A stretch of DNA of 64,000 nt from contig NZ_CP106798.1 in NCBI RefSeq assembly GCF_025642155.1, positions 1,116,001 to 1,180,000 on the forward strand, written 5' to 3'. Each line of letters starts with the position of its first letter. The first letter of the stretch is position 1. The DNA is from Streptomyces sp. HUAS 15-9 (GTDB lineage Bacteria > Actinomycetota > Actinomycetes > Streptomycetales > Streptomycetaceae). Below the pieces are notes generated by a model. It did not search any database. It worked only from the letters and a program-made list of their open reading frames with translations, and had not been told where the DNA came from. This document shows positions 31,893 to 40,816 of the stretch, in pieces. Both the position numbers and the translations under genes were made by a program.

Positions 31893-32107
31893 CACCTGCA
31901 CAAGCATTCACCAGACTGTCGGGGAGGCTCAAAAAAACCGAGGCCGATCGTAGGCCGACGTGACGAGGATCTCGCCGAACCGCGGCACCAGGACTGGCTA
32001 CCCGCACATTCTTCGGGCACGATCTGCGAGACGCCGTAAACCTACGGCTGCGTAACTTCCCGCCGGGAACCCTTTCCCAGGCAGAGCAGAAAGGGTCCAC
32101 CCCGCCC

Positions 32108-32836
32108 ATGGCAGAGCTGGTCTACCGTCCCGTCGTCGGTCTCGCCCTGACGATGTTCAAGGCCTGGGACCTCAAGATCGACTGCAAGGGCTCGGAGAAC
32201 ATCCCGCGCTCGGGCGGCGCCGTGCTGGTGAGCAATCACATCAGCTACCTGGACTTCATCTTCAACGGCCTGGCGGCCCTCCCGCAGAAGCGTCTGGTGC
32301 GCTTCATGGCGAAGGAGTCGGTGTTCCGCCACAAGATCTCCGGTCCGCTGATGCGCGGGATGAAGCACATCCCGGTGGACCGCAAACAGGGCGAGGCGGC
32401 GTACGCGCACGCGCTGGACTCGCTGCGCTCCGGCGAAATCGTGGGCGTCTTCCCGGAGGCGACGATCTCGCAGTCCTTCACCCTGAAGAGCTTCAAGTCG
32501 GGCGCCGCGCGCCTGGCCCAGGAGGCGGGCGTCCCGCTCGTCCCGATGGCGGTGTGGGGCACGCAGCGGCTGTGGACCAAGGGTCACCCGCGCAACTTCA
32601 AGCGCAGCCACACCCCGATCACGATCCGCGTCGGCGAGGCGGTCGAGGCCTCCCGCGAGCTGTACGCGGGCGCCCTCACCCGCCGGCTGCGTGAGGCGGT
32701 CCAGGAGCTCCTGGAGGCCGCCCAGCGCGCCTACCCCGCACGCCCCAAGGGCACGGAGGACTCCTGGTGGCTCCCGGCCCACCTGGGCGGTACGGCCCCG
32801 ACGCAGGAGCAGCTGAAGGCCGCCGAGGCACGCTGA
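32108..32836 (+). CDS. 1-acyl-sn-glycerol-3-phosphate acyltransferase (PlsC-like)
   Basis: A 242-residue lysophospholipid acyltransferase. The catalytic H-x4-D motif is in VSNHISYLDF (His44, Asp49), and the glycerophosphate-binding block in VGVFPEATIS, with VPLVPMAVWGTQRLW further on. It would acylate lysophosphatidic acid at the membrane surface during phospholipid synthesis. The 200-bp region before it holds a poly-A run and the phrase CTACGGCTGCGTAAC, but I see no clear hairpin or -35/-10 pair. Monocistronic. Confidence 0.88.
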   Translation: MAELVYRPVVGLALTMFKAWDLKIDCKGSENIPRSGGAVLVSNHISYLDFIFNGLAALPQKRLVRFMAKESVFRHKISGPLMRGMKHIPVDRKQGEAAYAHALDSLRSGEIVGVFPEATISQSFTLKSFKSGAARLAQEAGVPLVPMAVWGTQRLWTKGHPRNFKRSHTPITIRVGEAVEASRELYAGALTRRLREAVQELLEAAQRAYPARPKGTEDSWWLPAHLGGTAPTQEQLKAAEAR

Positions 32837-32942
32837 CCCCCTCGGCCACGGGGGCCGTCGGGCTCTCGCACACCCAAGGGCCTTCCCGGAGACCGGGTTC
32901 ATCCCCCGAGGCTGCGGGCGCCGCCCGGCGAGCGCGCACGGG

Positions 32943-33635
32943 TCAGGCGGCGGCGTGCCGCGTGACCCGGGCGCCGGGGCTGAACTTCTCCATGAGTTCG
33001 GCCAGTTCGGCGGCCGCCGCCTCGGCCTCGTCGACCGGCAGGGGCGCGAGGGTCTCCAGCAGGAAGATGCCGGAGGTCGTCCGCTCGGTGAGCCGGGTGC
33101 GCGGACCCTGGCGCCAGTTCCAGCGGCGGCAGGTCACGCCGGTGTCGTCGCGCCACACCACTTCGCCCGCGTCGGGGTGCTCGACGACCTCCTCGCCCCC
33201 GGCGACGGTCACGAAGTCCTCGTCGCCCGTGGCACGCACAAGACGCATCGCGCCCTCGATGTGGTCGATGTCCTCGCCGCCGACCGGGATCAGATGGGCC
33301 ACGCTGATCGCGTTGTAGAGGTCGACCAGCAGATTGATGCGCGGCAGACCGGCGTCCGACAGCGCCCGCTTGGCCAGCGCCTCGGCCGAATTGCGGGTGC
33401 GGGAGGGCTTCGAGCCGAACGCCGTGTACGCCTCGCGCCAGGCCACCATGTGCGGGTCCTCGTGCGGGGCGCGGCCGTCGAGGCGTGCGGCCAGGCGGCG
33501 GGCCGCGTCGTCGAGGAGCGCGGAACTCGCTTCGGTACTGGGCCCGTTGACCAGGCCGTGCGCCTCGATCGCGACATGCGTGAAGCCGGGCGCCAGGGCG
33601 CGCACCTCGTCGGACACGGTGAGCGTGAGAGTCAT
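32943..33635 (-). CDS. B3/B4 (tRNA-synthetase-like) domain protein
   Basis: A 230-residue protein homologous to the B3/B4 editing domain of phenylalanyl-tRNA synthetase beta. Typical blocks are MVAWREAYTAFGSKPSRTRN, LPRINLLVDLYNAISVAHLI and VPVGGEDIDHIEG-like text near 120. Freestanding B3/B4 proteins may hydrolyse mischarged tRNA or act on other amino-acyl substrates; no activity is assigned here. It follows the transglutaminase-like gene by ten bases on the same strand, which suggests a two-gene operon. Confidence 0.82.
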   Translation of the reverse strand: MTLTLTVSDEVRALAPGFTHVAIEAHGLVNGPSTEASSALLDDAARRLAARLDGRAPHEDPHMVAWREAYTAFGSKPSRTRNSAEALAKRALSDAGLPRINLLVDLYNAISVAHLIPVGGEDIDHIEGAMRLVRATGDEDFVTVAGGEEVVEHPDAGEVVWRDDTGVTCRRWNWRQGPRTRLTERTTSGIFLLETLAPLPVDEAEAAAAELAELMEKFSPGARVTRHAAA

Positions 33636-33645
33636 CTGCCTCGCC

Positions 33646-34239
33646 TCAGAGTGCGGTGGGAAGCGTCTTCCACAGATACGGCCGGTCGGGAGCCGCCTTC
33701 AGGGCACCGAGCACGACCGGATGAGGTTCAGCGTACAGGACCGGATAGTCCACCTCATTGGACTTGGGGTCGGGCACCCAGGCCAGCCGCTCACCGTCGA
33801 GGGAGAACCGCGCGTCGACCCCCGGCTTGTTGCCGCGCGGATCCTGCCGGTGCCAGGCGCCATGGAACCGTACGGCGATCAGCCCGTGCACGACATGACC
33901 GGCACCGTCGTCGTCGGCCAGTCGCTGGTAGCAGAGCGCGGCGGGGATGTCCTCGGCCCGCAGCAGCGCCGCCAGCGCATGCGCCTTCGCGTAACAGATG
34001 CCGGTGCGCCGCGCGAGGACGTCGGAGGCGCGCCAGGTGACCCGGCGGTCACCGGAGTCCTGTGAGTGCGGGATGGCGTCGCGCACGAACTCGAAGGCGG
34101 CTCGCGCATAGGCATACGAGTCGGGAACACCCTCGGCGAGGCGGGCGGCCGTCTCGCGCACCACCGGATGGTCGTGGTCGATGACCTCGTCGGCGGCCAG
34201 ATAGGCGGAAAGGTCGGAGGTGTTCTGGATCAGTTCCAT
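33646..34239 (-). CDS. Transglutaminase-like cysteine protease-fold protein
   Basis: A 197-residue protein of the transglutaminase-like superfamily. The catalytic Cys is in RRTGICYAKAHALAALLRA, His in GHVVHGLIAVRFHGAWHRQD, and the acid in VDARFSLDG-like sequence. The first third has FEFVRDAIPHSQDSGDRRV. Such bacterial proteins are often peptidases or peptide-bond-forming enzymes of unknown role. ATG 34239; co-transcribed with the downstream B3/B4 gene. Confidence 0.82.
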   Translation of the reverse strand: MELIQNTSDLSAYLAADEVIDHDHPVVRETAARLAEGVPDSYAYARAAFEFVRDAIPHSQDSGDRRVTWRASDVLARRTGICYAKAHALAALLRAEDIPAALCYQRLADDDGAGHVVHGLIAVRFHGAWHRQDPRGNKPGVDARFSLDGERLAWVPDPKSNEVDYPVLYAEPHPVVLGALKAAPDRPYLWKTLPTAL

Positions 34240-34314
34240 GCCCGCAGAGCATAGGAATGCGATCAACCGACAGTCAATGACTTTTCGGATGACCGCATAC
34301 CTATGCAAGCCGCG

Positions 34315-35385
34315 CTAGCGTGCCATCTCCTCCTTGAGGGCCGCCACGAACGCGTCCACGTCGTCCTCGGTCGTGTCGAAGGAGCACATCCAGCGCACGA
34401 CCCCTGCGGCCTCGTCCCAGAAGTAGAACCGGAACCGCTTCTGCAGCCGCTCGCTCACATCGTGCGGGAGCTGCGCGAAGACGCCGTTGGCCTGCACCGG
34501 GTAGAGGATCTCCACCCCGTGCACCGCGCGTACGCCCTCCGCGAGGCGCTGGGCCATCTCGTTGGCGTGGCGGGCGTTGCGCAGCCACAGGTCCTTGGCG
34601 AGCAGCGCCTCCAGCTGCACCGACACGAAGCGCATCTTGGAGGCGAGCTGCATGGACAGCTTGCGCAGGTGCTTCATGTGGCTGACGGCGTCCTGGTTGA
34701 TGACCACGACCGCCTCGCCGAACACGGCACCGTTCTTCGTCCCGCCCAGGGACAGGATGTCGACGCCGACCGCATTGGTGAAGGTCCGCATGGGGACGTT
34801 CAGGGAGGCGGCCGCGTTGGCTATCCGGGAGCCGTCCAGGTGCACCTTCATGCCGTGCGCATGGGCGTGCTCGCAGATCGCGCGGATCTCGTCCGGCGTG
34901 TAGAGGGTGCCGAGCTCCGTGCTCTGGGTGATCGAGACGACCTGCGGCATCGCCCGGTGCTCGTCCTCCCAGCCGTACGCCTGCCGGTCGATCAGCTCGG
35001 GCGTGAGCTTGCCGTCGGGCGTGGGCACGGTGAGCAGCTTGAGGCCGCCCATGCGCTCGGGGGCGCCGCCCTCGTCGACGTTGATGTGCGCGCTCTCGGC
35101 GCAGATCACCGCGCCCCAGCGGTCGGTGACCGCCTGGAGCGCGACGACGTTGGCGCCGGTGCCGTTGAAGACCGGGAAGGCCTCGGCGGTGGAGCCGAAG
35201 TGGCTGCGGATGATCCGCTGGAGGTTCTCGGTGTAGTCGTCCTCGCCGTAGGCGACCTGATGGCCGCCGTTGGCCAGCGTCAGGGCGGCCAGCACCTCCG
35301 GGTGCGCCCCGGCGTAGTTGTCACTGGCGAAACCGCGGACCTCCGGGTCGTGGTGGCGACGCGCGTCGGTCCTGGGAGGGTTCAC
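34315..35385 (-). CDS. Low-specificity threonine aldolase (beta-eliminating lyase family)
   Basis: A 356-residue PLP enzyme of fold type I. FPVFNGTGANVVALQAVTDR, AESAHINVDEGGAPE, HLDGSRIANAA (Asp184, pyridine-N partner) and ILSLGGTKNGA (Lys217, PLP lysine) match threonine aldolases, which split threonine or other beta-hydroxy amino acids into glycine and an aldehyde. GTG 35385 overlaps the stop of the SDR gene, so it is the third gene of a translationally coupled operon DUF6421-SDR-aldolase. Because of that context the physiological substrate may not be threonine. Confidence 0.88.
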   Translation of the reverse strand: MNPPRTDARRHHDPEVRGFASDNYAGAHPEVLAALTLANGGHQVAYGEDDYTENLQRIIRSHFGSTAEAFPVFNGTGANVVALQAVTDRWGAVICAESAHINVDEGGAPERMGGLKLLTVPTPDGKLTPELIDRQAYGWEDEHRAMPQVVSITQSTELGTLYTPDEIRAICEHAHAHGMKVHLDGSRIANAAASLNVPMRTFTNAVGVDILSLGGTKNGAVFGEAVVVINQDAVSHMKHLRKLSMQLASKMRFVSVQLEALLAKDLWLRNARHANEMAQRLAEGVRAVHGVEILYPVQANGVFAQLPHDVSERLQKRFRFYFWDEAAGVVRWMCSFDTTEDDVDAFVAALKEEMAR

Positions 35386-36179
35386 GGCTTCTCGGTCAGC
35401 CACAGACGGTTTCCGTTCAATTCCGCGGCGGACTTGCTCCAGACGCCCTCGATGGCCTCGGCCAGGTCCTTGACGTCCGTGAAGCCCGCGAACTTCGCGT
35501 TGGGGCGCTCGGCGCGCATCGCGTCGTGCACCAACGCCTTCACCACCAGGATCGCAGCCGCCGACGTCGGCCCCTCGGCACCCTCCGAGATCCCGGCCTT
35601 GCGGAAGTAGTCGGCCATGGCCAGCGTCCACGCCTCGGCGGCGGCCTTGGCGGCGGAGTACGCGGCGTTGCCCGCGGTCGGCCTGCTCGCGCCCGCCGCG
35701 CTGATCAGCACGTACCGCCCCCGCTCGCTGCGCTGCAGCGCCTCGTGGAAGGCGAGGGAGGTGTGCTGCACGGTCTTGACGAGCAGCAGCTCCAGGAAGT
35801 CCCAGTCGTCGAGGCTGGTCTTGGTGAAGGTCTCGCTGCCGCGCCAGCCGCCGACGAGGTGGACCAGGCCGTCGACACGGCCGAAGTCCTTCTCGATGTG
35901 GGCGGCCCAGTCACGGGTGGACTGCAGGTCGAGCAGGTCCACGGTGTCGCCGGTGACGGTGGCGCCGCCGGACGCGTAGCGGGCCGCGTCCACGGCCTCC
36001 GACAGCCGCTCGGCGTCGTTGTCGGCCCCGACGACGGTCGCGCCCGCCTCGGCAAGCCGCAGCAGGGTCGCCCGGCCGGCGGGACCGCCCGCGCCGGCCA
36101 CCGCGATCACCGCACCGCTGAGAGCCCCGTTCCCCATTTTTCTCGCCTCCGTAGCAGTGTTCTGGACGCGGTCGCTCAC
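35382..36179 (-). CDS. SDR-family oxidoreductase, second gene of the DUF6421 operon
   Basis: A 265-residue short-chain dehydrogenase. The nucleotide-binding loop is AVAGAGGPAGRATLLRLAEA (27-46); the catalytic triad is Ser160 (YVLISAAGAS), Tyr174 and Lys178 (YSAAKAAAEAW). The motif usually written NNAG is replaced by LVGGWRG, which suggests an unusual cofactor pocket. It starts at GTG 36179, overlapping the DUF6421 stop, and its own stop overlaps the aldolase start. Such overlaps imply fixed stoichiometry. Substrate unknown. Confidence 0.88.
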   Translation of the reverse strand: MSDRVQNTATEARKMGNGALSGAVIAVAGAGGPAGRATLLRLAEAGATVVGADNDAERLSEAVDAARYASGGATVTGDTVDLLDLQSTRDWAAHIEKDFGRVDGLVHLVGGWRGSETFTKTSLDDWDFLELLLVKTVQHTSLAFHEALQRSERGRYVLISAAGASRPTAGNAAYSAAKAAAEAWTLAMADYFRKAGISEGAEGPTSAAAILVVKALVHDAMRAERPNAKFAGFTDVKDLAEAIEGVWSKSAAELNGNRLWLTEKP

Positions 36180-37573
36180 GCGGCGACCCGCTCGGCGCTG
36201 TCCGCCGTGATGCCCTTGGTCGAGGCGATCACATTCTTCAGCTTCTTCGACAGTGCCTCAAAGAACATGCTCAGCGGAAACTCGTCGGGAAGCACGTCAT
36301 CGACGAGCCTGCGCGGCGGCAGGGTCAGGTCCAGGGCGTCGGGGCCCTTGGCCCACTTGGAGCCCGGGTGCGGGGCGAGGTAGGTGGAGACCAGCTCGTA
36401 GCCGGCGAACCAGTGCACCAGCTTCGGGCGGTCGATGCCGTCCCGGTACAGCTTCTCGATCTCGGCGCACAGCTGGTTGGTGACCTGCGGGGCGCGCTGC
36501 CAGTCGATGGTGAGCTTGTTGTTCGTCCAGCGGACGACGTCGTGCTTGTGCAGGTAGGCGAAGAGGAGCTGACCGCCGAGGCCGTCGTAGTTGCGGTTGC
36601 GGTCACCGGTGAGCGGGAAGCGGAACATACGGTCGAAGAGGACCGCGTACTGCACGTCACGGGCCTGCGGGACGCCGTCCGCGTCCAGCTTCACGGCCTC
36701 CTTGAAGGCGGTGAGGTCGCAGCGCAGCTCCTCCAGGCCGTACATCCAGAACGGCTGGCGCTGCTTGATCATGAACGGGTCGAACGGCAGGTCGCCGTGG
36801 CTGTGGGTGCGGTCGTGGACCATGTCCCACAGCACGAAGGCCTCCTCGCAGCGCTTCTGGTCGTGGACCATGGCGGCGATGTCCTCGGGCAGCTCCAGGC
36901 CCAGGATGTCCACGGCGGCGTCGGTGACCCGGCGGAAGCGGGCGGCCTCGCGGTCGCAGAAGATGCCACCCCAGGTGAAACGTTCCGGCGCCTCACGGAC
37001 GGCTATCGTCTCGGGGAAGAGGACGGCGGAGTTGGTGTCGTAGCCCGCCGTGAAGTCCTCGAACGTGATGCCGCAGAACAGCGGGTTGTCGTAGCGGGTG
37101 CGCTCCAGCTCGGCCAGCCACTCGGGCCAGACCATGCGCAGGACGACCGCCTCGAGGTTGCGGTCCGGGTTGCCGTTCTGCGTGTACATGGGAAAGACGA
37201 CCAGGTGCTGGAGGCCGTCCGCGCGGCCCGCGGCGGGCTGGAAGGCCAGCAGCGAGTCGAGGAAGTCGGGCACCTCGAAGCCGCCGTCCGCCCAGCGGCG
37301 GAGGTCCTTGACGAGGGCCTGGTGGTAGTCGGCGTCGTGCGGGAGCAGCGGGGACAGCTCCTCGACGGCCTCCACGGCACGGCACACGGCCTGCTCGGCG
37401 TCCGCACGGTCCGGGGAGCCCTCGGCGTCGAAGTCGATCGAGCCGTCCTTGGACTGCCATGGCCGGATCTGCTCCACGGCATCCTTGAGCACGGGCCACG
37501 ACGGGTGCTCAACAACCCTGGTCGCGGGAGGAACCTGCTCCTCCGCACCCACCTGCACAAGAATTTCCGTCAT
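36176..37573 (-). CDS. DUF6421-family protein, first gene of a three-gene operon
   Basis: A 465-residue soluble protein of the DUF6421 family, which has no known activity. It is rich in aromatic and acidic residues; the region LWDMVHDRTHSHGDLPFDPF (249-268) clusters His and Asp as in a metal site, and NPLFCGITFEDFTAGYDTN and WFAGYELVSTYLAPHPGSKW are further conserved-looking blocks. No signal peptide or membrane helix. ATG 37573. It is followed, with stop/start overlaps, by an SDR dehydrogenase and a threonine aldolase, so the three enzymes probably run one pathway involving a beta-hydroxy amino acid or aldehyde. Confidence 0.8.
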   Translation of the reverse strand: MTEILVQVGAEEQVPPATRVVEHPSWPVLKDAVEQIRPWQSKDGSIDFDAEGSPDRADAEQAVCRAVEAVEELSPLLPHDADYHQALVKDLRRWADGGFEVPDFLDSLLAFQPAAGRADGLQHLVVFPMYTQNGNPDRNLEAVVLRMVWPEWLAELERTRYDNPLFCGITFEDFTAGYDTNSAVLFPETIAVREAPERFTWGGIFCDREAARFRRVTDAAVDILGLELPEDIAAMVHDQKRCEEAFVLWDMVHDRTHSHGDLPFDPFMIKQRQPFWMYGLEELRCDLTAFKEAVKLDADGVPQARDVQYAVLFDRMFRFPLTGDRNRNYDGLGGQLLFAYLHKHDVVRWTNNKLTIDWQRAPQVTNQLCAEIEKLYRDGIDRPKLVHWFAGYELVSTYLAPHPGSKWAKGPDALDLTLPPRRLVDDVLPDEFPLSMFFEALSKKLKNVIASTKGITADSAERVAA

Positions 37574-38009
37574 GACCAATCCTCCACGCGTGAACCGAAC
37601 GGGGGACACCGTAAGCGGACGTGGTTTCTCTCAGCAAGAGCAGTTGCCGAAAATTATTCTGCCGACTTGCATGGTCACCGCTCTTTTTCCTGTCTTAAAC
37701 CGTGACGACGCTCACTTCCGATATCAACGACCGGCGGCCCACGACCCGCGGCCGACAACCGGCCACCGATCGGATCCAGCCAGTCAATACATGGGGGACT
37801 CGCCCACGCCCGGGTGACCGTCCGCGCGGGCACGGGCCAGGCACCAGGCCGGTGCGCCCCACCTGTCACGCCGATCCCGCGTGTACGCGCGGGTTCATCG
37901 GCAGACCCGGCCATTAGGCTGCGACCCTGCCGTGTGGACAGCGACGTCCGCGATGCCCGTCCCGCTCCACGCGCGCGCCGAGCCGCCGTCGACGGAAGCG
38001 AGTTGAACC
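37574..38009. other. Intergenic region between divergent DUF6421 operon and GDPD gene
   Basis: 436 bp. The part nearest the DUF6421 operon (about 37630-37710) is AT-rich (CGAAAATTATTCTG, GCTCTTTTTCCTG) and probably holds its promoter. The rest is GC-rich, with a TAGGCT hexamer at about 37914 that could be a -10 for the GDPD gene. No convincing coding frame, RNA gene or repeat was seen. Confidence 0.5.
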
Positions 38010-38693
38010 TTGAACTTCCTTACCATCGGTCACCGCGGAGTCATGGGCGTCGAGCCCGAGAACACCCTCCGTTCCTTCGTCGCCGCCCAGCAGGCCGGCC
38101 TCGACCTGATCGAACTCGATCTGCACCTGAGCAAGGACGGTGCCCTGGTCGTCATGCACGACGCCGAGGTGGACCGCACGACCGACGGCACCGGCCCGAT
38201 CGCCGAGAAGACCCTCGCCGAGCTGCGTGCCCTGGACGCGGGCCGCGGCGAGCGCGTGCCGGTCTTCGAGGAGGTCCTGGACGCCGTGAAGGCGCCGCTG
38301 CAGGCCGAGATCAAGGACGTGGCGGCGGCCCGGGCGCTGGCCGAGGTGATGCACAAGCGGGACCTGGTCTCCCGGGTGGAGGTGTCCTCGTTCCACGACG
38401 AGGCGATCGCCGAGATCGCCCGCCTGGTGCCGGGCGTACGCACCGCGCTCATCGCCGGCCGCTACGGGCCGGACGTCGTGGATCGCGCCCTCGAGGCCGG
38501 CGCCACGACCGTCTGCCTGAACATCCGGCGCCTGACCCTGGAGGTCGTGGAGCAGGCCCGCAAGGCGGACCTCAGGATCATCGGCTGGGTGGTGAACACA
38601 CAGGACCATCTGCGGCTCGTACGGGCCCTGCAGCTGGACGGCGCGACGACCGACTACCCGGAGATCAAGCGCACCGGCCGTTTCACGGCGTGA
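38010..38693 (+). CDS. Glycerophosphodiester phosphodiesterase
   Basis: A 227-residue cytoplasmic GDPD. Catalytic and metal residues are visible: FLTIGHRGVMGVEPENTLRS (His-Arg and Glu), LIELDLHLSKDGALVVMHDA (Glu, Asp, His), LQAEIKDV, and the C-terminal GWVVNTQDHLRLVRAL. It hydrolyses glycerophosphodiesters to glycerol 3-phosphate and an alcohol. The only sensible start is a TTG at 38010, giving L/M-NFLTIGHRG; this is a rare start codon and may lower expression. Convergent with the GNAT gene three bases downstream. Confidence 0.88.
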   Translation: MNFLTIGHRGVMGVEPENTLRSFVAAQQAGLDLIELDLHLSKDGALVVMHDAEVDRTTDGTGPIAEKTLAELRALDAGRGERVPVFEEVLDAVKAPLQAEIKDVAAARALAEVMHKRDLVSRVEVSSFHDEAIAEIARLVPGVRTALIAGRYGPDVVDRALEAGATTVCLNIRRLTLEVVEQARKADLRIIGWVVNTQDHLRLVRALQLDGATTDYPEIKRTGRFTA

Positions 38694-38696
38694 CGG

Positions 38697-39236
38697 TCAT
38701 GCGAGCTCCTTGACCAGGAGCTCGAACTGCAGGTCGTCGCGCTGCGGAATGCCGAAGCGCTCGTCGCCGTACGGGAACGGGGTCATCCGGCCCGTGCGGC
38801 GGTAGCCGCGGCGCTCGTACCAGGCGATCAGGTCGTCGCGTACGGAGATCACCGTCATGTGCATCTCGGTGGTGCCCCAGCTCTCGCGGGCCAGCCGCTC
38901 CGCCTCCGCGATGACCACCTTGCCCAGGCCCGCGCCCTGCATCGTGGGGCTGACCGCGAACATGCCGAAGTAGGTGTGGTCACCGCGGTGCTGGAGCTGG
39001 CAGCAGGCGACGATCCGGCCGTCCTGCTCGACCGTCAGCAGCCTGCTGTCGGGCGACTTGATGACCTGGAGCACGCCCTCGGGGTCGGTCCGCTGCCCCT
39101 CCAGGATGTCCGCCTCCGTGGTCCACCCGACCCGGCTGGTGTCACCCCGGTACGCCGATTCGATCAACGCGACCAGCGCGTCCACGTCGGCGTCGGTGGC
39201 GTCACGGAAGGTGGGCGCGGTGGCGGCGGTGTCCAT
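38697..39236 (-). CDS. GNAT-family N-acetyltransferase
   Basis: A 179-residue single-domain acetyltransferase. FGMFAVSPTMQGAGLGKVVI is the acetyl-CoA-binding motif A (Q/R-x-x-G-x-G/A), followed by IAWYERRGYRRTGRMTPFP. Substrate unknown. ATG 39236; it ends three bases from the GDPD stop in convergent orientation. Confidence 0.85.
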   Translation of the reverse strand: MDTAATAPTFRDATDADVDALVALIESAYRGDTSRVGWTTEADILEGQRTDPEGVLQVIKSPDSRLLTVEQDGRIVACCQLQHRGDHTYFGMFAVSPTMQGAGLGKVVIAEAERLARESWGTTEMHMTVISVRDDLIAWYERRGYRRTGRMTPFPYGDERFGIPQRDDLQFELLVKELA

Positions 39237-39307
39237 GGGTCGGGTCTCCGAATCTGTTACGCGGCACGGCAGGGACGAGACTAGCGCTGCCGCTAGGCTC
39301 CCGGTGC

Positions 39308-39700
39308 ATGGTGCACGTACTCAGCAGCCGGACACTCCTGCGCCCGACCGACCCCGAGCGCTCCCGGGCCTTCTACGGCGAGCAGCTGGGCCTCGCCGTC
39401 TACCGCGAGTTCGGCACGGGCCCCGAACGCGGCACCGTCTATTTCCTCGGCGGCGGCTTCCTGGAGCTCTCCGGGCGCTCACAGACTCCACCGCCCCCGG
39501 CCGTGCGCCTGTGGCTCCAGGTCCCGGACGTGACGCAGGCGCACGCGGAACTGCTGGCCAAGGGCGTGGAGATCGTCCGCCCACCGGTTCAGGAGCCGTG
39601 GGGCCTGATCGAAATGTGGATCACAGATCCCGACGGCACCCCGATCGTCCTGGTGGAGGTCCCGGGCGACCATCCACTGCGGTACCGCCCGGGAATCTAG
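39308..39700 (+). CDS. VOC-family (glyoxalase-like) protein
   Basis: A 130-residue single VOC module pair (beta-alpha-beta-beta-beta twice): SSRTLLRPTDPERSRAFYGE, then LELSGRSQTPPPP, VTQAHAELLAKGVEIVRPPV and WITDPDGTPIVLVEVPGD with the C-terminal Glu metal ligand. The N-terminal His of VHVLSSRTLL could be another ligand. It might be a small-molecule isomerase, dioxygenase or binding protein. ATG 39308. Isolated gene. Confidence 0.8.
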   Translation: MVHVLSSRTLLRPTDPERSRAFYGEQLGLAVYREFGTGPERGTVYFLGGGFLELSGRSQTPPPPAVRLWLQVPDVTQAHAELLAKGVEIVRPPVQEPWGLIEMWITDPDGTPIVLVEVPGDHPLRYRPGI

Positions 39701-39742
39701 GCGCGGGCCGACACGGACGGGCCGGATCGTCCTCCGCGGGCG

Positions 39743-40651
39743 TCAGTGCGGGGTGTGGGTCCAGGTGCGGTCCGTTCTCGTCAGTTCGTGGAAGCCCGCC
39801 TTGAGCAGGGTGTCGATCCCGGCCCGGCCGTCGGCGCTTTCGTATGCGAGGAGGCGGTCCACGCCGCACAGCCGCAGCCAGTCGGCCGCGTGGGCGAGGA
39901 GGTGGTGCTCCCAGTCCTCTCCATGGCGGCCGGGGTCGATATGGAGGTTGCCGATGTCGGCCAGGCCCTCGGCGCGGGTGTGGCGTTCGGGGCGGGCCAG
40001 GGTGGTGTCCACCTCGATGAAGCCCACGGGTGATCCCGCCACGCAGGCGGTGAAGCGCGTGCCGCACTCCCCCAGCGTGCGCTCGACCGTGACGCCCGGG
40101 CACGGTTCGGGCCGGGGCAGGTCGGTGAGCCGGGCGAACAGGATCACCTCCGTCGTGCCGGTGTGCCGGAATCCGGCGCGTTCGTAGACGGCCCGGACGT
40201 GCGGCCAGTTCCGGGGCAGGCCGTGGACGGCGGGCGCGGGCAGGTCGCCGGAGGCGTGGCGGGTGCGGACGTTCCAGCGGGCGAGCCGGGCCAGGCAGGC
40301 GCTCATGAGCAGGTCGGCGGCCGCCTCGGTGTCCGGCCGGTAGGAGGCCGCCGGATGCCACAGGAACCAGCCGATCTCGCCCGCGTCCCGGTAGTCCGGG
40401 CCCACCTCGGCGTCGGCGCGGTAGCGCAGCAGGTGCGCTGCGGCGACGACGTGCCTGCGCTGCTCGGCGACCAGCGTGATGCGCTCGCTCACCCACGGGT
40501 CGGTGAGGAATTCGTCGGGGCGTCGCTCCAGGCTGCTGAGCACGGTGTTCACGGAGACGGAGACACCGGGGACGACGGCGGCCACATGGGCGTTCATCAG
40601 GTCCGTGAGCTGGTCGCGGTCGTCGCGGTGGAAGGGGCGTACCTCGGGCAT
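39743..40651 (-). CDS. Tandem-domain GNAT acetyltransferase
   Basis: A 302-residue protein with two GNAT folds. The first (about 1-165) keeps ITLVAEQRRHVVAAAHLL and VRAVYERAGFRHTGTTEV. The second (about 175-302) has FIEVDTTLARPERHTRAE, ADIGNLHIDPGRHGEDWEHH and LLKAGFHELTRTDRTW. The canonical Q/R-x-x-G-x-G/A acetyl-CoA loop is weak in both halves, so one may be structural. ATG 40651. Divergent from the VOC gene at 40817. Substrate unknown. Confidence 0.8.
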   Translation of the reverse strand: MPEVRPFHRDDRDQLTDLMNAHVAAVVPGVSVSVNTVLSSLERRPDEFLTDPWVSERITLVAEQRRHVVAAAHLLRYRADAEVGPDYRDAGEIGWFLWHPAASYRPDTEAAADLLMSACLARLARWNVRTRHASGDLPAPAVHGLPRNWPHVRAVYERAGFRHTGTTEVILFARLTDLPRPEPCPGVTVERTLGECGTRFTACVAGSPVGFIEVDTTLARPERHTRAEGLADIGNLHIDPGRHGEDWEHHLLAHAADWLRLCGVDRLLAYESADGRAGIDTLLKAGFHELTRTDRTWTHTPH

Positions 40652-40816
40652 GCGTGGCCTCCGGTCGGGAACCGTCGTGGGAGGCCGCCATGCGATGCGG
40701 TACGGGACGAGCGTACGGCCGTGCCGGCGCGCCGCGCGAGGGGTTTCCCGATGGCCGCTGTCGTACGGCGGGACTAGCGTGCTGAGAGGGGACGGTTCCG
40801 CGCCGGGAGGAGTGCC

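Noticed and set aside
31925..31945. AAAAAAA run between the thioredoxin and acyltransferase genes, considered as a terminator tract
   Set aside because: No GC stem of useful length adjoins it on the appropriate side for either strand.
37675..37914. 79-codon minus-strand frame in the gap upstream of the GDPD gene
   Set aside because: No ribosome-binding site or family resemblance; coding bias is not distinct from random high-GC sequence.
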